Origin: FEN-1219 sp963744305
Lineage (GTDB): Bacteria; Pseudomonadota; Gammaproteobacteria; Steroidobacterales; Rariloculaceae
NCBI GenBank assembly: GCA_963744305.1
Contig: CAVUTF010000046.1
Span: 372,001 to 436,000 of the forward strand
DNA length: 64,000 bases
Direction: 5' to 3'
In this document: in pieces, positions 21,071-30,452 of the stretch
Numbering within the stretch: position 1 is the first letter of the stretch
Layout: every line of letters begins with the position of its first letter
Position numbers and translations under genes: made by a program
Notes under the pieces: generated by a model
The model's database searches: none
What the model was told of the DNA's origin: nothing
What the model saw: only the letters and a program-made list of their open reading frames with translations

Positions 21071-21528
21071 CTTTACCTCTTCCTTGTGTTCGCATTTCAC
21101 AAAGGGCGCACGCCTGTTGTCTTGTTATTGTTTTCTAGTCAGAAACACCCTCCATAACTCGACTGTAAAACCAGTTTTTTAGACGAAGCCGCCGGATCAA
21201 CGTTCCGCAACAGCAGCCTTGCGGTCAGGCTCGGGTTTTCTCCCCGCGATGTCTGTGAGAGCAGTCACAATTATGGTGAATCGTTGAACATAATTATCGG
21301 CGACGCAACATAAAGTTAGCTCGGGCGCTTGATGCTTCGGTGCAAATTGCATACCAATCAAAAGATTAGGCGGCGGCATGCGATTCGACAGAATTCGCCG
21401 TGCCGCCGTCGAGGCGCGCGCCAAGCGGCGTCACGGCGAGGTGCGAAAGCCGGCGGCCGCGGCATGCGAATTGCATCGCAGCAGAACCCGAACGCGACAG
21501 GAAGGACGCGCCCCGACGGCGCGACGCG
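21071..21528. other. Non-coding gap upstream of prkA, no confident gene
   Basis: The gap between prkA and the downstream end of the coiled-coil gene is AT-richer than its surroundings. It should contain the prkA promoter. I see a loose inverted repeat, AATTAT (about 21269) against ATAATT (about 21290), and a short ACTG/CAGT hairpin followed by six Ts near 21170-21180. No open frame in it looks like a protein. No named operator or riboswitch is recognised. Confidence 0.5.
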
Positions 21529-22426
21529 CTACTTTTCGCCTTGACCGCGCGTTGCCGTGCGGCGGGCCTCGAGCAACGAGCGGCGCATGTCAATGGCAAT
21601 CGTCGAATCGGGCTTGGAGTCGACGGTTTTCTCGAGCACTTCCATCGCGCGCACGTCCGTATCGCTGAGTGCGGGGATGTGCGCGGACGTATCGGTCGTG
21701 CCGGCACCCTTGAGGCTTTGATATTTGCGCTTCCACGTCTCCGCGCTTCGCTTCAGCTCCGCGATCGTGTTCGAGTGACGATTGATGGACGACTCCAGCT
21801 GCTCGATCACTTCTCGCTTTTCCTCGAGGCTCGCTTCCAAGCCCCCGACGCGTTCCTGGTCAGCGCGCAGGCTCTTGATCAGTGTCTTGCGGGCGTCCAG
21901 CTCCGCACGCACGGCCTCGAGCTCGGCGGAGTCATCGCTCGCCTCGACCGGCCTCGCCGTCGCGTAACAAATCGATTTCGGCAGATGCTTGCTCGGCCCG
22001 CTGGCTCGCTTGGGCGAGCTCGGCATTCAACCGCTCGATCTCTCGATCCTTCACTTTGGCCTCGCCTTTGAGGCGATCGACACTCTCGGCATCTCGACGC
22101 AGAGCGCGCACCAGCTCTTTCTTGCTGTCCAGCTCCGAGTTTACGCGCTCGAATTCGAGATCCTTGTTGCGCACTTCCTTGCGCAGCTTGGAGGCTTCCT
22201 CGGCCTCCGCCTTCATTGTTTCTATCAAGGCGTCTTGGCTCTCGACACGCTTGCGCAGCCCTTCCGCCTCGGCGCCGTGCGCACCGGATTGTGTCTCGAG
22301 CTCGGCCAGGCGCGCGCGCTTTTCATCGAGCTCCTTGAGCACCAGTGACAGTTCCGCGCCCCAGTCGGCGAGGAGGCCTGTCAGACGTTCCCGAACGGCT
22401 TGGATCGAGGTGTGTCGTTCGCCCAT
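21529..22426 (-). CDS. Coiled-coil protein, frameshifted in this sequence
   Basis: The protein of about 299 residues is almost entirely long coiled coil. Heptads such as EIERLNAELAQASQRAEQAS, LRKEVRNKDLEFERVNSELD and LEEKREVIEQLESSINRHSN repeat a pattern of about 38 residues: short acidic linker, RAL/KSLRRD, then LEG or LKGE. There is no signal peptide or membrane segment. ATG 22426 gives MGERHTSIQAVRERLTGLLADW. The frame changes near 21960, and both halves have the same composition and repeat phase, so they belong together. The C-terminal about 60 residues (DTDVRAMEVLEKTVDSKPDS) are globular-like. Function is unknown; a structural or scaffold role is only a guess. It lies between prkA and the kor operon, with no shared operon evident. 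Confidence 0.7.
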
Positions 22427-22608
22427 AACGTAGGTAATGCGCGCGCAATTGGGTGAGCGGCTAAGGTGCCGGGTTTGCGGCGTTATTGCGGTGATTCACG
22501 TCACAACTGCCGCAGCCCACGCGGCCCGTGCGGGTGGTAAATTCTAGGCGGGACCACAACTTAGCGCTGTTTTACCTCAAGCGCCCCCGCCCGCGACCGG
22601 CAGCGGAG

Positions 22609-23664
22609 CTAGCGGTAGCGCTGCTGCAGCTTCGCGAGCGTTTCGGCCCCCGGGCAAAGCGTTTGGTAGGGTAGCTGACTGAGCGGGGTGGCGGTCGTGC
22701 CGTTGATCGCGTGCATCTCCGCCTCACTTTCATCGATGTACAGCAGGCCTGTTACGATCTCGCCTCGGCGGTGATGCGCACGCAGATAGTCGATCGCGGC
22801 GCCGCGATTCGTGACGTTGTAATCCTTGCTCACCTTGCGCAGCAGGATACGGCTACCGTCATGTAGCTCGATCGGCATCACCTCGCCTTGATCGTAGGCG
22901 ACCTTGATCTCCTCGGCCGGCGGGATGAAATCCGCATGGATCACGCGATGATGAAACTCGCGAGCATGTGCGTAGCTCTTCGTAGAATCTTCGTGGTCGT
23001 TGAACGTCACGCACGGCGAGATCACGTCGATCAACGCAAAGCCCTGATGACGAATTCCGGCCTTGATGAGCGGCACCAATTGATCCTTGTCTCCGGAAAA
23101 GCTGCGCGCCACGAAAGTGCCGCCAAGCACCATTGCCAGTTGGACCGGATCGATCGGAGGTTGCTTATTGACCTCCCCGCGCTTCGCTTTGGAGCCGACA
23201 TCGGCCGACGCCGAGAACTGGCCTTTGGTCAAGCCGTACACGCCGTTGTTCTCGATGATATAGAGCATATCGAGGTTGCGCCGCACGACGTGAGCGAACT
23301 GGCCCAAGCCGATCGACAGCGAATCGCCGTCACCTGAGACGCCGAGTAGATGCAGCTCTCGATTCGCGGCACCCGCGCCCGTTGCTATCGACGGCATGCG
23401 CCCATGCACGGAGTTGAAACCGTGCGAGGCGCTCAAGAAATACGCCGGCGTTTTCGACGAGCAGCCGATTCCGCTCATCTTCGCCACGCTGTGCGGCGGA
23501 ATGTCGAGCTCGAAGAACGCCTGCACGAGCGCGGCGGTGATGGAATCGTGGCCGCAACCGGCGCACAAGGTCGACATGCCGCCTTCGTAGTCGCGCACCG
23601 TAAGACCGAGCGCATTACGCCGAAGGCCTTGATGGACGATCTTCGGTTTGACGATCGAGGTCAT
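22609..23664 (-). CDS. korB: 2-oxoacid:ferredoxin oxidoreductase, beta subunit
   Basis: This 351-residue thiamine-diphosphate subunit serves a 2-oxoacid (probably 2-oxoglutarate) oxidoreductase that decarboxylates the acid to acyl-CoA and passes electrons to ferredoxin. It shows the cysteine motif STLCAGCGHDSIT with a further cysteine in SGIGCSSKTP, the ThDP/Mg motif GVSGDGDSLSIGLGQ, and IIENNGVYGLTKGQFSAS. The size and motifs match KorB of the aerobic-type KorAB (for example Mycobacterium). Its ATG 23664 overlaps the korA stop by 4 bp (ATGA). Third in the operon after the flavoprotein and korA. Substrate choice between 2-oxoglutarate and pyruvate cannot be fixed by eye. Confidence 0.92.
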   Translation of the reverse strand: MTSIVKPKIVHQGLRRNALGLTVRDYEGGMSTLCAGCGHDSITAALVQAFFELDIPPHSVAKMSGIGCSSKTPAYFLSASHGFNSVHGRMPSIATGAGAANRELHLLGVSGDGDSLSIGLGQFAHVVRRNLDMLYIIENNGVYGLTKGQFSASADVGSKAKRGEVNKQPPIDPVQLAMVLGGTFVARSFSGDKDQLVPLIKAGIRHQGFALIDVISPCVTFNDHEDSTKSYAHAREFHHRVIHADFIPPAEEIKVAYDQGEVMPIELHDGSRILLRKVSKDYNVTNRGAAIDYLRAHHRRGEIVTGLLYIDESEAEMHAINGTTATPLSQLPYQTLCPGAETLAKLQQRYR

Positions 23665-25481
23665 GCTGCCTGCCCCTGGACGGCGGTCTGCTCAATCGCG
23701 TCGACGATGCAGCGGCAATCCATCGGCAATCCGCCATACTCCAAGATCGAGTGCATGCGATCCTTAGGATAATCCGTTTCCATCGCCAGCAGGCTCTTGA
23801 GCTGCGCGTCGCGGTTCTGCTCTACGACGAAGATCCGTTCATGCTGCGCCAGAAAGCGCGCCACCTTCTTGCCGAATGGGAACGCCCGCACGCGGCAGTA
23901 ATCGCCGTGAATACCCCTTGCGGCAAGCCGATCCAATGCCTCGTTGATCGCCGGATCACAGCTGCCGAGCGACACGATTCCCCATTGCGAGGGCTTCCTG
24001 CTGCGCCGTATGACCGGCTCCGGCACCAGCGACGCCGCTGTGTCCCACTTGCGGCGCAAACGGTCCATCACCTGCTGGTACTCGACGGAGTCCTCCGTGT
24101 ATCCCCCGAACTGATTGTGTCCAGAGCCGCGGACGAAATATGCGCCGCGCGGATGCACGGCGGGCAGCGTCCGATATGGAATTCCATCGCCGTCCACGTC
24201 GACGTAGCGATGAAAGGTTTGCACGGACTCGAGCTGCTTGGCATCCAGGACCTTCCCGCGATCCGGTTGATACGCCGGATCCCAGGTCATTTCCTTGCAC
24301 ATCCAGTCGTTCATACCGATATCGAGATCGGAGAGCACGAGTACCGGTGTTTGCAAGCGATCGGCGAGGTCGAACGCCGCGATCGCAAAGTCGAAGCATT
24401 CGCGCGGGTCGCTTGGGAATAGCAGCACATGCCGCGTGTCGCCGTGCGAGGCAAACGCCGCGGAGAGAATGTCGGCCTGCTGCGTTCGCGTCGGCATGCC
24501 GGTGGAGGGTCCCACTCGTTGCACGTCGAAGACGACAGCGGGCAACTCAGCGAAGTACGCGAAGCCGAGGAACTCGTTCATCAGGGAGATGCCCGGCCCG
24601 CTCGTCGGCGTAAACGCACGCGCGCCGTTCCAGGTCGCGCCGAGCACGATGCCGATCGCGGCAAGCTCATCTTCGGCCTGCACGATGCAATAGCGTTTTT
24701 CGCCTGTTTTCGGATCCTGGCGGAAACGCTCGCAAAACGACTTGAACGCATCCATCAGAGAAGTCGAAGGGGTAATCGGGTACCAAGCACCGACCGTCGC
24801 GCCCGCATAGACGCAGCCGAGCGCGGCAGCCGTGTTGCCGTCGATCATGATGTGTCCGGCCGTCTTGTTCAGGGTCTTCGTACGCGTCGGCAGCGGACAG
24901 TCGAAGTTGTTGGCCGCGTAGTCGAAGCCTAGGCTGATGGCTTCGAGATTGGCGGTGATGAGCGCCGGCTTGCGCGCGAACGTTTCTTGCACGAGCTGCT
25001 CGATCAGGCCGCGGTCGAGCTCGAGCAGCGCCGCAAGCGTACCGACGTACGCCATGTTCTTCATCAAGATGCGCGTCCGGGCGTTGGTGAAGTGCTCGTT
25101 GCACATCCGCGCCAGCGGCACACCGAGCACTCGAATCTCGGGTCGAGCGAGCAGCCGGTCGCGCGGCCAAGTCGAGTCGTAGATCAACGTGCCGCCCGGA
25201 GCGACTTCTTGCAGATCGCGTTCGTACGTCTGCGCATTCATCGCGACCATCACGTCGACGGCGCCGGAGCGCGCGAGATAACCGTCCTTGCTGACGCGAA
25301 TCTCATACCATGTCGGCAGCCCCTGGATGTTCGAAGGGAAAAAATTCTTCCCGCTGACCGGGATTCCCATTCGGAAGATCACTTTCATCAGCAGTGAATT
25401 CGCACTCGCCGAGCCCGTCCCGTTGACGTTCGCGAGCTTGAGAACGAAGTCGTTTACCCTGCTTTTCTTGCTGGCTGCCAC
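23661..25481 (-). CDS. korA: 2-oxoacid:ferredoxin oxidoreductase, fused gamma-alpha subunit
   Basis: This 606-residue subunit fuses the gamma domain (residues about 1-190, GTGSASANSLLMKVIFRMG and VAPGGTLIYDST) to the alpha pyrimidine-binding domain (from GNTAAALGCVYAGATVGAWY, then PITPSTSLMDAF). The C-terminal part includes SGPGISLMNEFLGFAYFAEL and DLDIGMNDWMCKEMTWD. This gamma-alpha fusion is the KorA architecture found in aerobes. It overlaps the upstream flavoprotein gene by 28 bp and korB by 4 bp, which implies tightly coupled, stoichiometric translation. ATG 25481. Together with korB it should convert a 2-oxoacid and CoA to acyl-CoA and CO2, reducing ferredoxin. Confidence 0.92.
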   Translation of the reverse strand: MAASKKSRVNDFVLKLANVNGTGSASANSLLMKVIFRMGIPVSGKNFFPSNIQGLPTWYEIRVSKDGYLARSGAVDVMVAMNAQTYERDLQEVAPGGTLIYDSTWPRDRLLARPEIRVLGVPLARMCNEHFTNARTRILMKNMAYVGTLAALLELDRGLIEQLVQETFARKPALITANLEAISLGFDYAANNFDCPLPTRTKTLNKTAGHIMIDGNTAAALGCVYAGATVGAWYPITPSTSLMDAFKSFCERFRQDPKTGEKRYCIVQAEDELAAIGIVLGATWNGARAFTPTSGPGISLMNEFLGFAYFAELPAVVFDVQRVGPSTGMPTRTQQADILSAAFASHGDTRHVLLFPSDPRECFDFAIAAFDLADRLQTPVLVLSDLDIGMNDWMCKEMTWDPAYQPDRGKVLDAKQLESVQTFHRYVDVDGDGIPYRTLPAVHPRGAYFVRGSGHNQFGGYTEDSVEYQQVMDRLRRKWDTAASLVPEPVIRRSRKPSQWGIVSLGSCDPAINEALDRLAARGIHGDYCRVRAFPFGKKVARFLAQHERIFVVEQNRDAQLKSLLAMETDYPKDRMHSILEYGGLPMDCRCIVDAIEQTAVQGQAA

Positions 25482-27271
25482 GGGCTGTGACTCCGCCGGG
25501 CTTCATCCTCGGCGTACGGTATCGTTACTGTTGATTTCTGCATGTCCCAAGCGCCGGTCGGGCACCGCTCTGCGCACAGTCCGCAGTGCACGCAAAGGTT
25601 CTCATCCTTCACCATCACACGCGCTGTCTGCTTCAACGGCTCGGAAACGTACAGCGGTTGCGTCGGATCCAGGCGCGGCGCTTTCAGAGCCGCACCGAGC
25701 CGCTCTTCGCTGTCGTTTGGGGTGATCGTAAGGCAGTCGACCGGACAGATGTCGATACAGGCGTCGCATTCGATGCACAACGGAGCGCTGAACACCGTCT
25801 GCAGATCGCAATTCAGACAGCGCTCGACTTCCGTGACTACTTGCTCGGCGCTAAAGCCGAGCTCCACTTCTATATTGAGTTTCGCGAATCGGTTCTTGAG
25901 ATCCACGTGCGGCATGATGCGCCGCGCGGCAGGGTCGTAATTGTTGCTGTAGCTCCACTCGTGAATCCCCATCTTTGCGCTCGCGAGGTTCACGCCGCGC
26001 GGGAGCCTGTCCATCAAAGCGCTGCCCTCGCAGTGCTTGTGAATCGAGATCGCGGCCTGATGGCCGTGCTCGACGGCCCAGATGATGTTCTTGGGGCCGA
26101 ACGCCGCGTCGCCGCCGAAGAACACACCGGGCCGCGTGGACTGATACGTCACGGCGTCGATCTTCGGCACTTCATGCTTGTCGAACTCGATGCCGAGGTC
26201 GCGCTCGATCCAAGGGAAAGCGTTGTCCTGCCCGATCGCAAGCACGACGTCATCGCATGGAAGGAACACTTCTCCCAAGGCCTTCGTCGCGACGATCTCG
26301 TTCGCGTCATCGACAACGTACTCGAGGCGTTCGAACTTCATGCCGACGAGCTTGCCGTTCTCGATCACGAACTCCTTTGGCGAATGGTTCACGACGATCT
26401 CGACGCGCTCCTCCTCAGCGTCCTCGAGCTCCCAATCGGAAGCCTTGAAAAACGAGCGTGGCTTGCGCGCCATGACCTTCACGTCTTTGGCGCCGAGCCG
26501 CAACGAGCTGCGGCAACAGTCCATCGCGGTGTTGCCGACCCCGATGATCAAGACGCGTTCGCCGATCGACTGGGTGTGACCAAAGGCGATCGATCCGAGC
26601 CATTCGATGCCGATATGGATACGATCAGACGCATCGCGCCCAGGAAGCTGCAGATTCTTGCCCCTTGGAGCACCGCTGCCGACGAATACGGCATCGAACC
26701 CTGCGGCGAGCAGCGAACGCATGCTCTCGATCGGCGAAGACAGGCGAAGCTCGACGCCGATGTCGAGGATGTACTTAATCTCTTCGTCCAGCACCGCGGC
26801 GGGTAGACGAAACGCGGGAATGTTCGAGCGCATCAACCCGCCGGGCTCAGCGAGCGCTTCGAAAATGACGCACTCATAACCGAGCGGCGCCAAGTCGTTG
26901 GCGACGGTCAACGAGGCACACCCAGCCCCGATCAGCGCAACGCGCCTGCCATTCTTCTCGCGTGGCGCCTGCGGCAAACGCCCGCTTATGTCGCCTCGAT
27001 TGTCAGCCGCGACGCGCTTCAAGCGGCAAATCGCGACCGGCTCGTCCTCGACGCGTCTTCGTCGACACGCGGGCTCACACGGTCGATCGCAGACGCGGCC
27101 GAGGATGCCGGGAAACACGTTGGATTGTCGATTGAGCAGATACGCGTCGGCGAATCTGCCTTGAGCGATCAGCCGAATGTATTCCGGAACATCCGTGTGC
27201 GCCGGGCAAGCCCATTGGCAATCGACGACGCGATGGAAAAACTCAGTGGCTTGCGTGTTCGTCGGGTCCAT
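25454..27271 (-). CDS. FAD-dependent, multi-iron-sulfur oxidoreductase (GltD-like) electron-transfer subunit
   Basis: This 605-residue protein resembles the small subunit of glutamate synthase with an extra ferredoxin tail. N-terminal Fe-S helical domain: CQWACPAHTDVPEYIRL and VCDRPCEPACRRRRVED. FAD site: RVALIGAGCASLTVANDLAP. NAD(P)-binding site: RVLIIGVGNTAMDCCRSSLR. Second FAD contact: GVFFGGDAAFGPKNI. C-terminal 2[4Fe-4S] ferredoxin: CIECDACIDICPVDC and CVHCGLCAERCPTGAW. First in the operon with korA/korB. It probably shuttles electrons between the oxidoreductase, ferredoxin and NAD(P)H, replacing a separate ferredoxin. ATG 27271 lacks a strong ribosome-binding site. There is no matching large GltB subunit nearby, so it is not glutamate synthase. 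Confidence 0.88.
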   Translation of the reverse strand: MDPTNTQATEFFHRVVDCQWACPAHTDVPEYIRLIAQGRFADAYLLNRQSNVFPGILGRVCDRPCEPACRRRRVEDEPVAICRLKRVAADNRGDISGRLPQAPREKNGRRVALIGAGCASLTVANDLAPLGYECVIFEALAEPGGLMRSNIPAFRLPAAVLDEEIKYILDIGVELRLSSPIESMRSLLAAGFDAVFVGSGAPRGKNLQLPGRDASDRIHIGIEWLGSIAFGHTQSIGERVLIIGVGNTAMDCCRSSLRLGAKDVKVMARKPRSFFKASDWELEDAEEERVEIVVNHSPKEFVIENGKLVGMKFERLEYVVDDANEIVATKALGEVFLPCDDVVLAIGQDNAFPWIERDLGIEFDKHEVPKIDAVTYQSTRPGVFFGGDAAFGPKNIIWAVEHGHQAAISIHKHCEGSALMDRLPRGVNLASAKMGIHEWSYSNNYDPAARRIMPHVDLKNRFAKLNIEVELGFSAEQVVTEVERCLNCDLQTVFSAPLCIECDACIDICPVDCLTITPNDSEERLGAALKAPRLDPTQPLYVSEPLKQTARVMVKDENLCVHCGLCAERCPTGAWDMQKSTVTIPYAEDEARRSHSPWQPARKAG

Positions 27272-27619
27272 TCGGTCGGCTTTGCCGGAACGCTACTGTC
27301 GGCCTTCCTAGTCCACCGACCGGAAGTAGCGAGCGAGGTTCAATGCCTGGGTTTCGGGCGGAGGGAGTGATCGGAAGTGGACGGTAACATCTTGCGGTTC
27401 TAGCGCACCATCTGTAGACACCCGGAATCGGCGCGCCATTATAGACTCACGCGCATCATCCACAAGCGCAATTGCTCTCGTCGCCGAGAGGCGACAGAAA
27501 GCGCGAGAGACGCAACCATGACGCCGGTTGAACCGAGCGCTCGCCCGCGGGAACCCACTGACCGGTCGCAGTCTATGCGCCCAAAGTCCGGGGCTGCGGC
27601 AACTTTGATTTTCGATAGA
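27272..27619. other. Divergent intergenic region between the kor operon and TPR genes
   Basis: The 348-bp region between two divergent transcription units should hold both promoters. A TATAGA element near 27441-27446 is a candidate -10 for the TPR genes. No clear operator palindrome or riboswitch is recognised. A GTG/ATG-started frame beginning at 27518, behind GAGAGACGCAACC, is in phase with the TPR gene and is a possible longer N-terminus for it. Confidence 0.45.
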
Positions 27620-29056
27620 ATGAGGCCGATGGCGTCCCTCGGGCTAACCGGTTCCATCAACCGCCAGAACAGGCTTGCGATTCGCCTGCCGCGCTGGCTC
27701 GTGGGCAGCGTCTTGCTCGGCGTCAACGCGTTCGCGCAGCAAGCGGCGACACCGACGGCCGAGCCGACCATTGAGCCGACGATTGAAGGGGCCGTCGAGC
27801 CGACGGACGAGCCGCTGCTCGACACTTTCAGCGATTCCCCGCGGGCAACGACCCGTTTCGAAACTCAGCTCGAATTCACGCGCCTCGTCGAAGAGCAGCG
27901 CTTCACGGACGCGCTCGCGCTCGGCGACGACTTGATCGCGCTCACTGCCCAGGAATTCGGCGAAACCAGCGTGCAGACGGCGGAAGCGTATCGGCTGCTT
28001 GCCGACGCGCAACGTCGCGCAAAGGAGCACGTGGCCGCCGAAGAGAGTTTCCATAAGTCCGTCGACGTTTATCGCAGAGTCGATGGCGCTTTTTCGCCTC
28101 TCGCGATTGCTCCATTGACCGGCCTCGGCGACAACTATCAAGACAGTGGCGACTACCTGAACGCAGTTTCCGCTTACAGCGAAGCGCGGACGATCAACCG
28201 GCGCGTGTACGGACTCCTCAATGAAGAGCAAATCGGGCTGCTCGACAGGATCACGGTGTCGCTGCTCAGCTTGAATAAGCCGCTGGAGGCCGACGAGCAA
28301 CAATTGGAGGCGTTGCGGCTCATCGAACGCAATTGGCCGCCTGAATCGAAGGAGGGCCTCGCCGGAATCTATAAGTATGCCGCGTGGCTGCGCGAGAGCG
28401 GGCGCTTCCAAGAAGAGCGCGAGCAATACGCGCGTGCGTTGCGCATCATCCGCGACACATACGGCAAAGACGATCCCCAACAGGTCCGTCCACTGGTCGG
28501 CATCGGCAACAGCTTTCGGAATCAACGGATACCGGAGGGCCAAGGCGTAAGCGCTTTGCGCGACGCGCTCGCCCTGTTGTTGGCAGAGAGGGACCCCAAC
28601 GCGCTCGCGATCGCGGAGGTGCTGCGCGACCTCGGCGATTGGGAAATCGCGTTCAACAAAGTCGGTTACGACGGCGCCGAGTATCGGCGCGCCTGGCAAT
28701 TGCTCGGTGACGTCGACAACGGCGAAAGCCTGCGCAACGCTTGGTTCACGGGACCGGCGTACGTGTTGCGCGAGCCGATCAGTCAACGCGGACTGAGCCA
28801 GGAGCAGGATGCGCCGTCAGGTCACGTGCTCGTCAAGTTCGACCTCGATGCGATGGGCCGAAGCGCGAACGTCGTCATCGTCGAATCCGACCCGCCCGGT
28901 TTCAAGGACGAGTCGGTGCTGCGCCACGTGCGCCGCTCGCGCTTCCGTCCGCAGATGGCGAATGGCGAATTAGTCCCAGGCGCGGAGCTGGCTCTGCAAT
29001 TCAACTATCGGTACACGCCAGATGAACTCACGAATACGACTGAAGGGGCAGACTAG
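27620..29056 (+). CDS. Exported TPR protein with C-terminal TonB-like domain (paralogue 1)
   Basis: About 478 residues from ATG 27620. A signal-like segment LPRWLVGSVLLGVNAFAQQA is followed by a Pro/Glu-rich linker with repeats (AEPTIEPTIEGAVEPTDEP). Several TPR helices follow (FTDALALGDDLIALTAQEFG, VQTAEAYRLLADAQRRAKEH, YLNAVSAYSEARTINRRVYG). The C-terminus is a TonB-C-like beta domain: GHVLVKFDLDAMGRSANVVI, then SVLRHVRRSRFRPQMANGE. Probably periplasmic, possibly taking part in envelope protein interactions. The start is uncertain: 27518 (better ribosome-binding site) and 27629 are in frame. The next gene, a clear paralogue, overlaps its end by 35 bp. Confidence 0.75.
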   Translation: MRPMASLGLTGSINRQNRLAIRLPRWLVGSVLLGVNAFAQQAATPTAEPTIEPTIEGAVEPTDEPLLDTFSDSPRATTRFETQLEFTRLVEEQRFTDALALGDDLIALTAQEFGETSVQTAEAYRLLADAQRRAKEHVAAEESFHKSVDVYRRVDGAFSPLAIAPLTGLGDNYQDSGDYLNAVSAYSEARTINRRVYGLLNEEQIGLLDRITVSLLSLNKPLEADEQQLEALRLIERNWPPESKEGLAGIYKYAAWLRESGRFQEEREQYARALRIIRDTYGKDDPQQVRPLVGIGNSFRNQRIPEGQGVSALRDALALLLAERDPNALAIAEVLRDLGDWEIAFNKVGYDGAEYRRAWQLLGDVDNGESLRNAWFTGPAYVLREPISQRGLSQEQDAPSGHVLVKFDLDAMGRSANVVIVESDPPGFKDESVLRHVRRSRFRPQMANGELVPGAELALQFNYRYTPDELTNTTEGAD

Positions 29057-30362
29057 CGCCCTGTCTCTCTTGGCCGGCGCGTGTCTCGCGAACGTACCAA
29101 GCCTCGCGCAGCAAGCTGATGTCGTCGAGGAACGCTCTGCGACGGCCGCACGGCAAAGTGACCTGGATACGGGCTTTGGCGCGGAAGCGGGCGCCGTGTA
29201 CCTGCGCAGGGCGCGCGATACGCTGATCGACGTTCGTGACTTCGCTGCGGCTCTCGATCCCGCGCTCGACGTCGTCGCCGCGCAGGAAGGCAATCCCGAC
29301 GAGAGCTTCGCGGCCGACCTGCTCGCGCTCGGACGAGTGCAAGCCGAGCTCGGTGAGGATGAAGCCGCCGAGGCTAACTATCTGAAGGCCATCAACCTCG
29401 TCGAGACGGCCGAAGGCGAGTACTCGATCGGGCTCGTCGAACCTTATCGAGGGCTCGGCCGCTCCTACATCAAGGGTGCACGCTACCCGGAGGCGATCAC
29501 CGCGTTGGAGCAAGCGCAGCACATCAGCCAACGCAACCTGGGGCTGTTCAACGTCGAGCAAGCGGAGCTGCTCGACGACATCACGACCGCTTATCTCGGC
29601 CTCGGCGACACGGGCGAAGCGCGTCGCATGCAGTTGGAGCGATTGGACAATGCCGTCAAGCGCTTCGGTGCGGACGATCCCCGAGTCATTCCGTTTCGCT
29701 ATCAGCTCGCCGACTACTACCAGCGCTCGCGGATGCAAATCAGCGCCCGCCAGCAGTTTGAAGAGGTGCTGAAGAGCCAGGAGACGCAGCTCGGCACAGC
29801 ACATCCTGGGCTGCTTCCCCCGCTGCGCCAGCTGGTCAAAGTCGACCTGATGATGGCTCAAGGTGAGGTAGACGATGCCTACACCCGACTCGTCTCGATC
29901 TTGCAGCAGAACTCGGAGATCGATGCCGTCGAACGTGGGCTTTCGCTCGCGGTGCTTGGGGACTGGGCCACGGTCGCGGGTGACACCCTCGGGGCGCGGG
30001 ACTATTACAAGCAAGCTTGGGACGCGCTGACGTCGAAGCCGGAGGTCGACGCCGCTGGCTTCTTTGCACAGCCTGTGATGATCGACTTCATCGCGCCGCT
30101 GAGCGCCGTCGATCGCGGTGCACAGTCGAAACCCTACGCGTGGGGGTCGATCGTCTTCGAGTTCGACTTGTCGGCGGAAGGTCGACCAATGAACGTGCAA
30201 ACGCTCGGGAACGAAGCCCCGGCGTCGACGCTCGTCACGCGATACACCCGCCGTCTGCGCGAAACGCACTTCCGCCCCAAAATCGTCGACGGCCAACCTG
30301 TTGCCGTGAGCGACGTGCAGTTCACGCACTACTTCCGCTTCTACGTGAACGAGGAAGGTTGA
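29022..30362 (+). CDS. Exported TPR protein with C-terminal TonB-like domain (paralogue 2)
   Basis: This 446-residue paralogue of the preceding protein has the same plan. The signal peptide (LSLLAGACLANVPSLAQQ) leads to TPR helices (FAADLLALGRVQAELGEDEA, AEANYLKAINLVETAEGEYS, YPEAITALEQAQHISQRNLG, AELLDDITTAYLGLGDTGEA). The terminal TonB-C-like domain contains SIVFEFDLSAEGRPMNVQTL and YTRRLRETHFRPKIVDGQPV. ATG 29022 lies inside the 3' end of paralogue 1 (35-bp overlap), indicating translational coupling. The transcript ends at a strong intrinsic terminator 59 bp after the stop. Tandem duplication followed by divergence is the simplest origin. The pair could act as a heteromer in the periplasm. 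Confidence 0.78.
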   Translation: MNSRIRLKGQTSALSLLAGACLANVPSLAQQADVVEERSATAARQSDLDTGFGAEAGAVYLRRARDTLIDVRDFAAALDPALDVVAAQEGNPDESFAADLLALGRVQAELGEDEAAEANYLKAINLVETAEGEYSIGLVEPYRGLGRSYIKGARYPEAITALEQAQHISQRNLGLFNVEQAELLDDITTAYLGLGDTGEARRMQLERLDNAVKRFGADDPRVIPFRYQLADYYQRSRMQISARQQFEEVLKSQETQLGTAHPGLLPPLRQLVKVDLMMAQGEVDDAYTRLVSILQQNSEIDAVERGLSLAVLGDWATVAGDTLGARDYYKQAWDALTSKPEVDAAGFFAQPVMIDFIAPLSAVDRGAQSKPYAWGSIVFEFDLSAEGRPMNVQTLGNEAPASTLVTRYTRRLRETHFRPKIVDGQPVAVSDVQFTHYFRFYVNEEG

Positions 30363-30420
30363 ACCTCTAGCCGGCACGCGTTCCGAAGCGGCCCCGCTCG
30401 GATTCTCGCGGGAAAAGGTA

Positions 30421-30452
30421 GCCCGGGCGCGGTGCGCCCGGGCCGGTTTTTT
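30421..30452 (+). terminator. Strong Rho-independent terminator after the TPR operon
   Basis: A perfect 10-bp stem GCCCGGGCGC (30421-30430) pairs with GCGCCCGGGC (30434-30443). It has a GGT loop and is followed by CGG and six Ts (30447-30452). On the opposite strand the T-tract is poor, so it mainly stops plus-strand transcription. Its end touches the stop codon of the minus-strand repeat gene. Confidence 0.93.
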
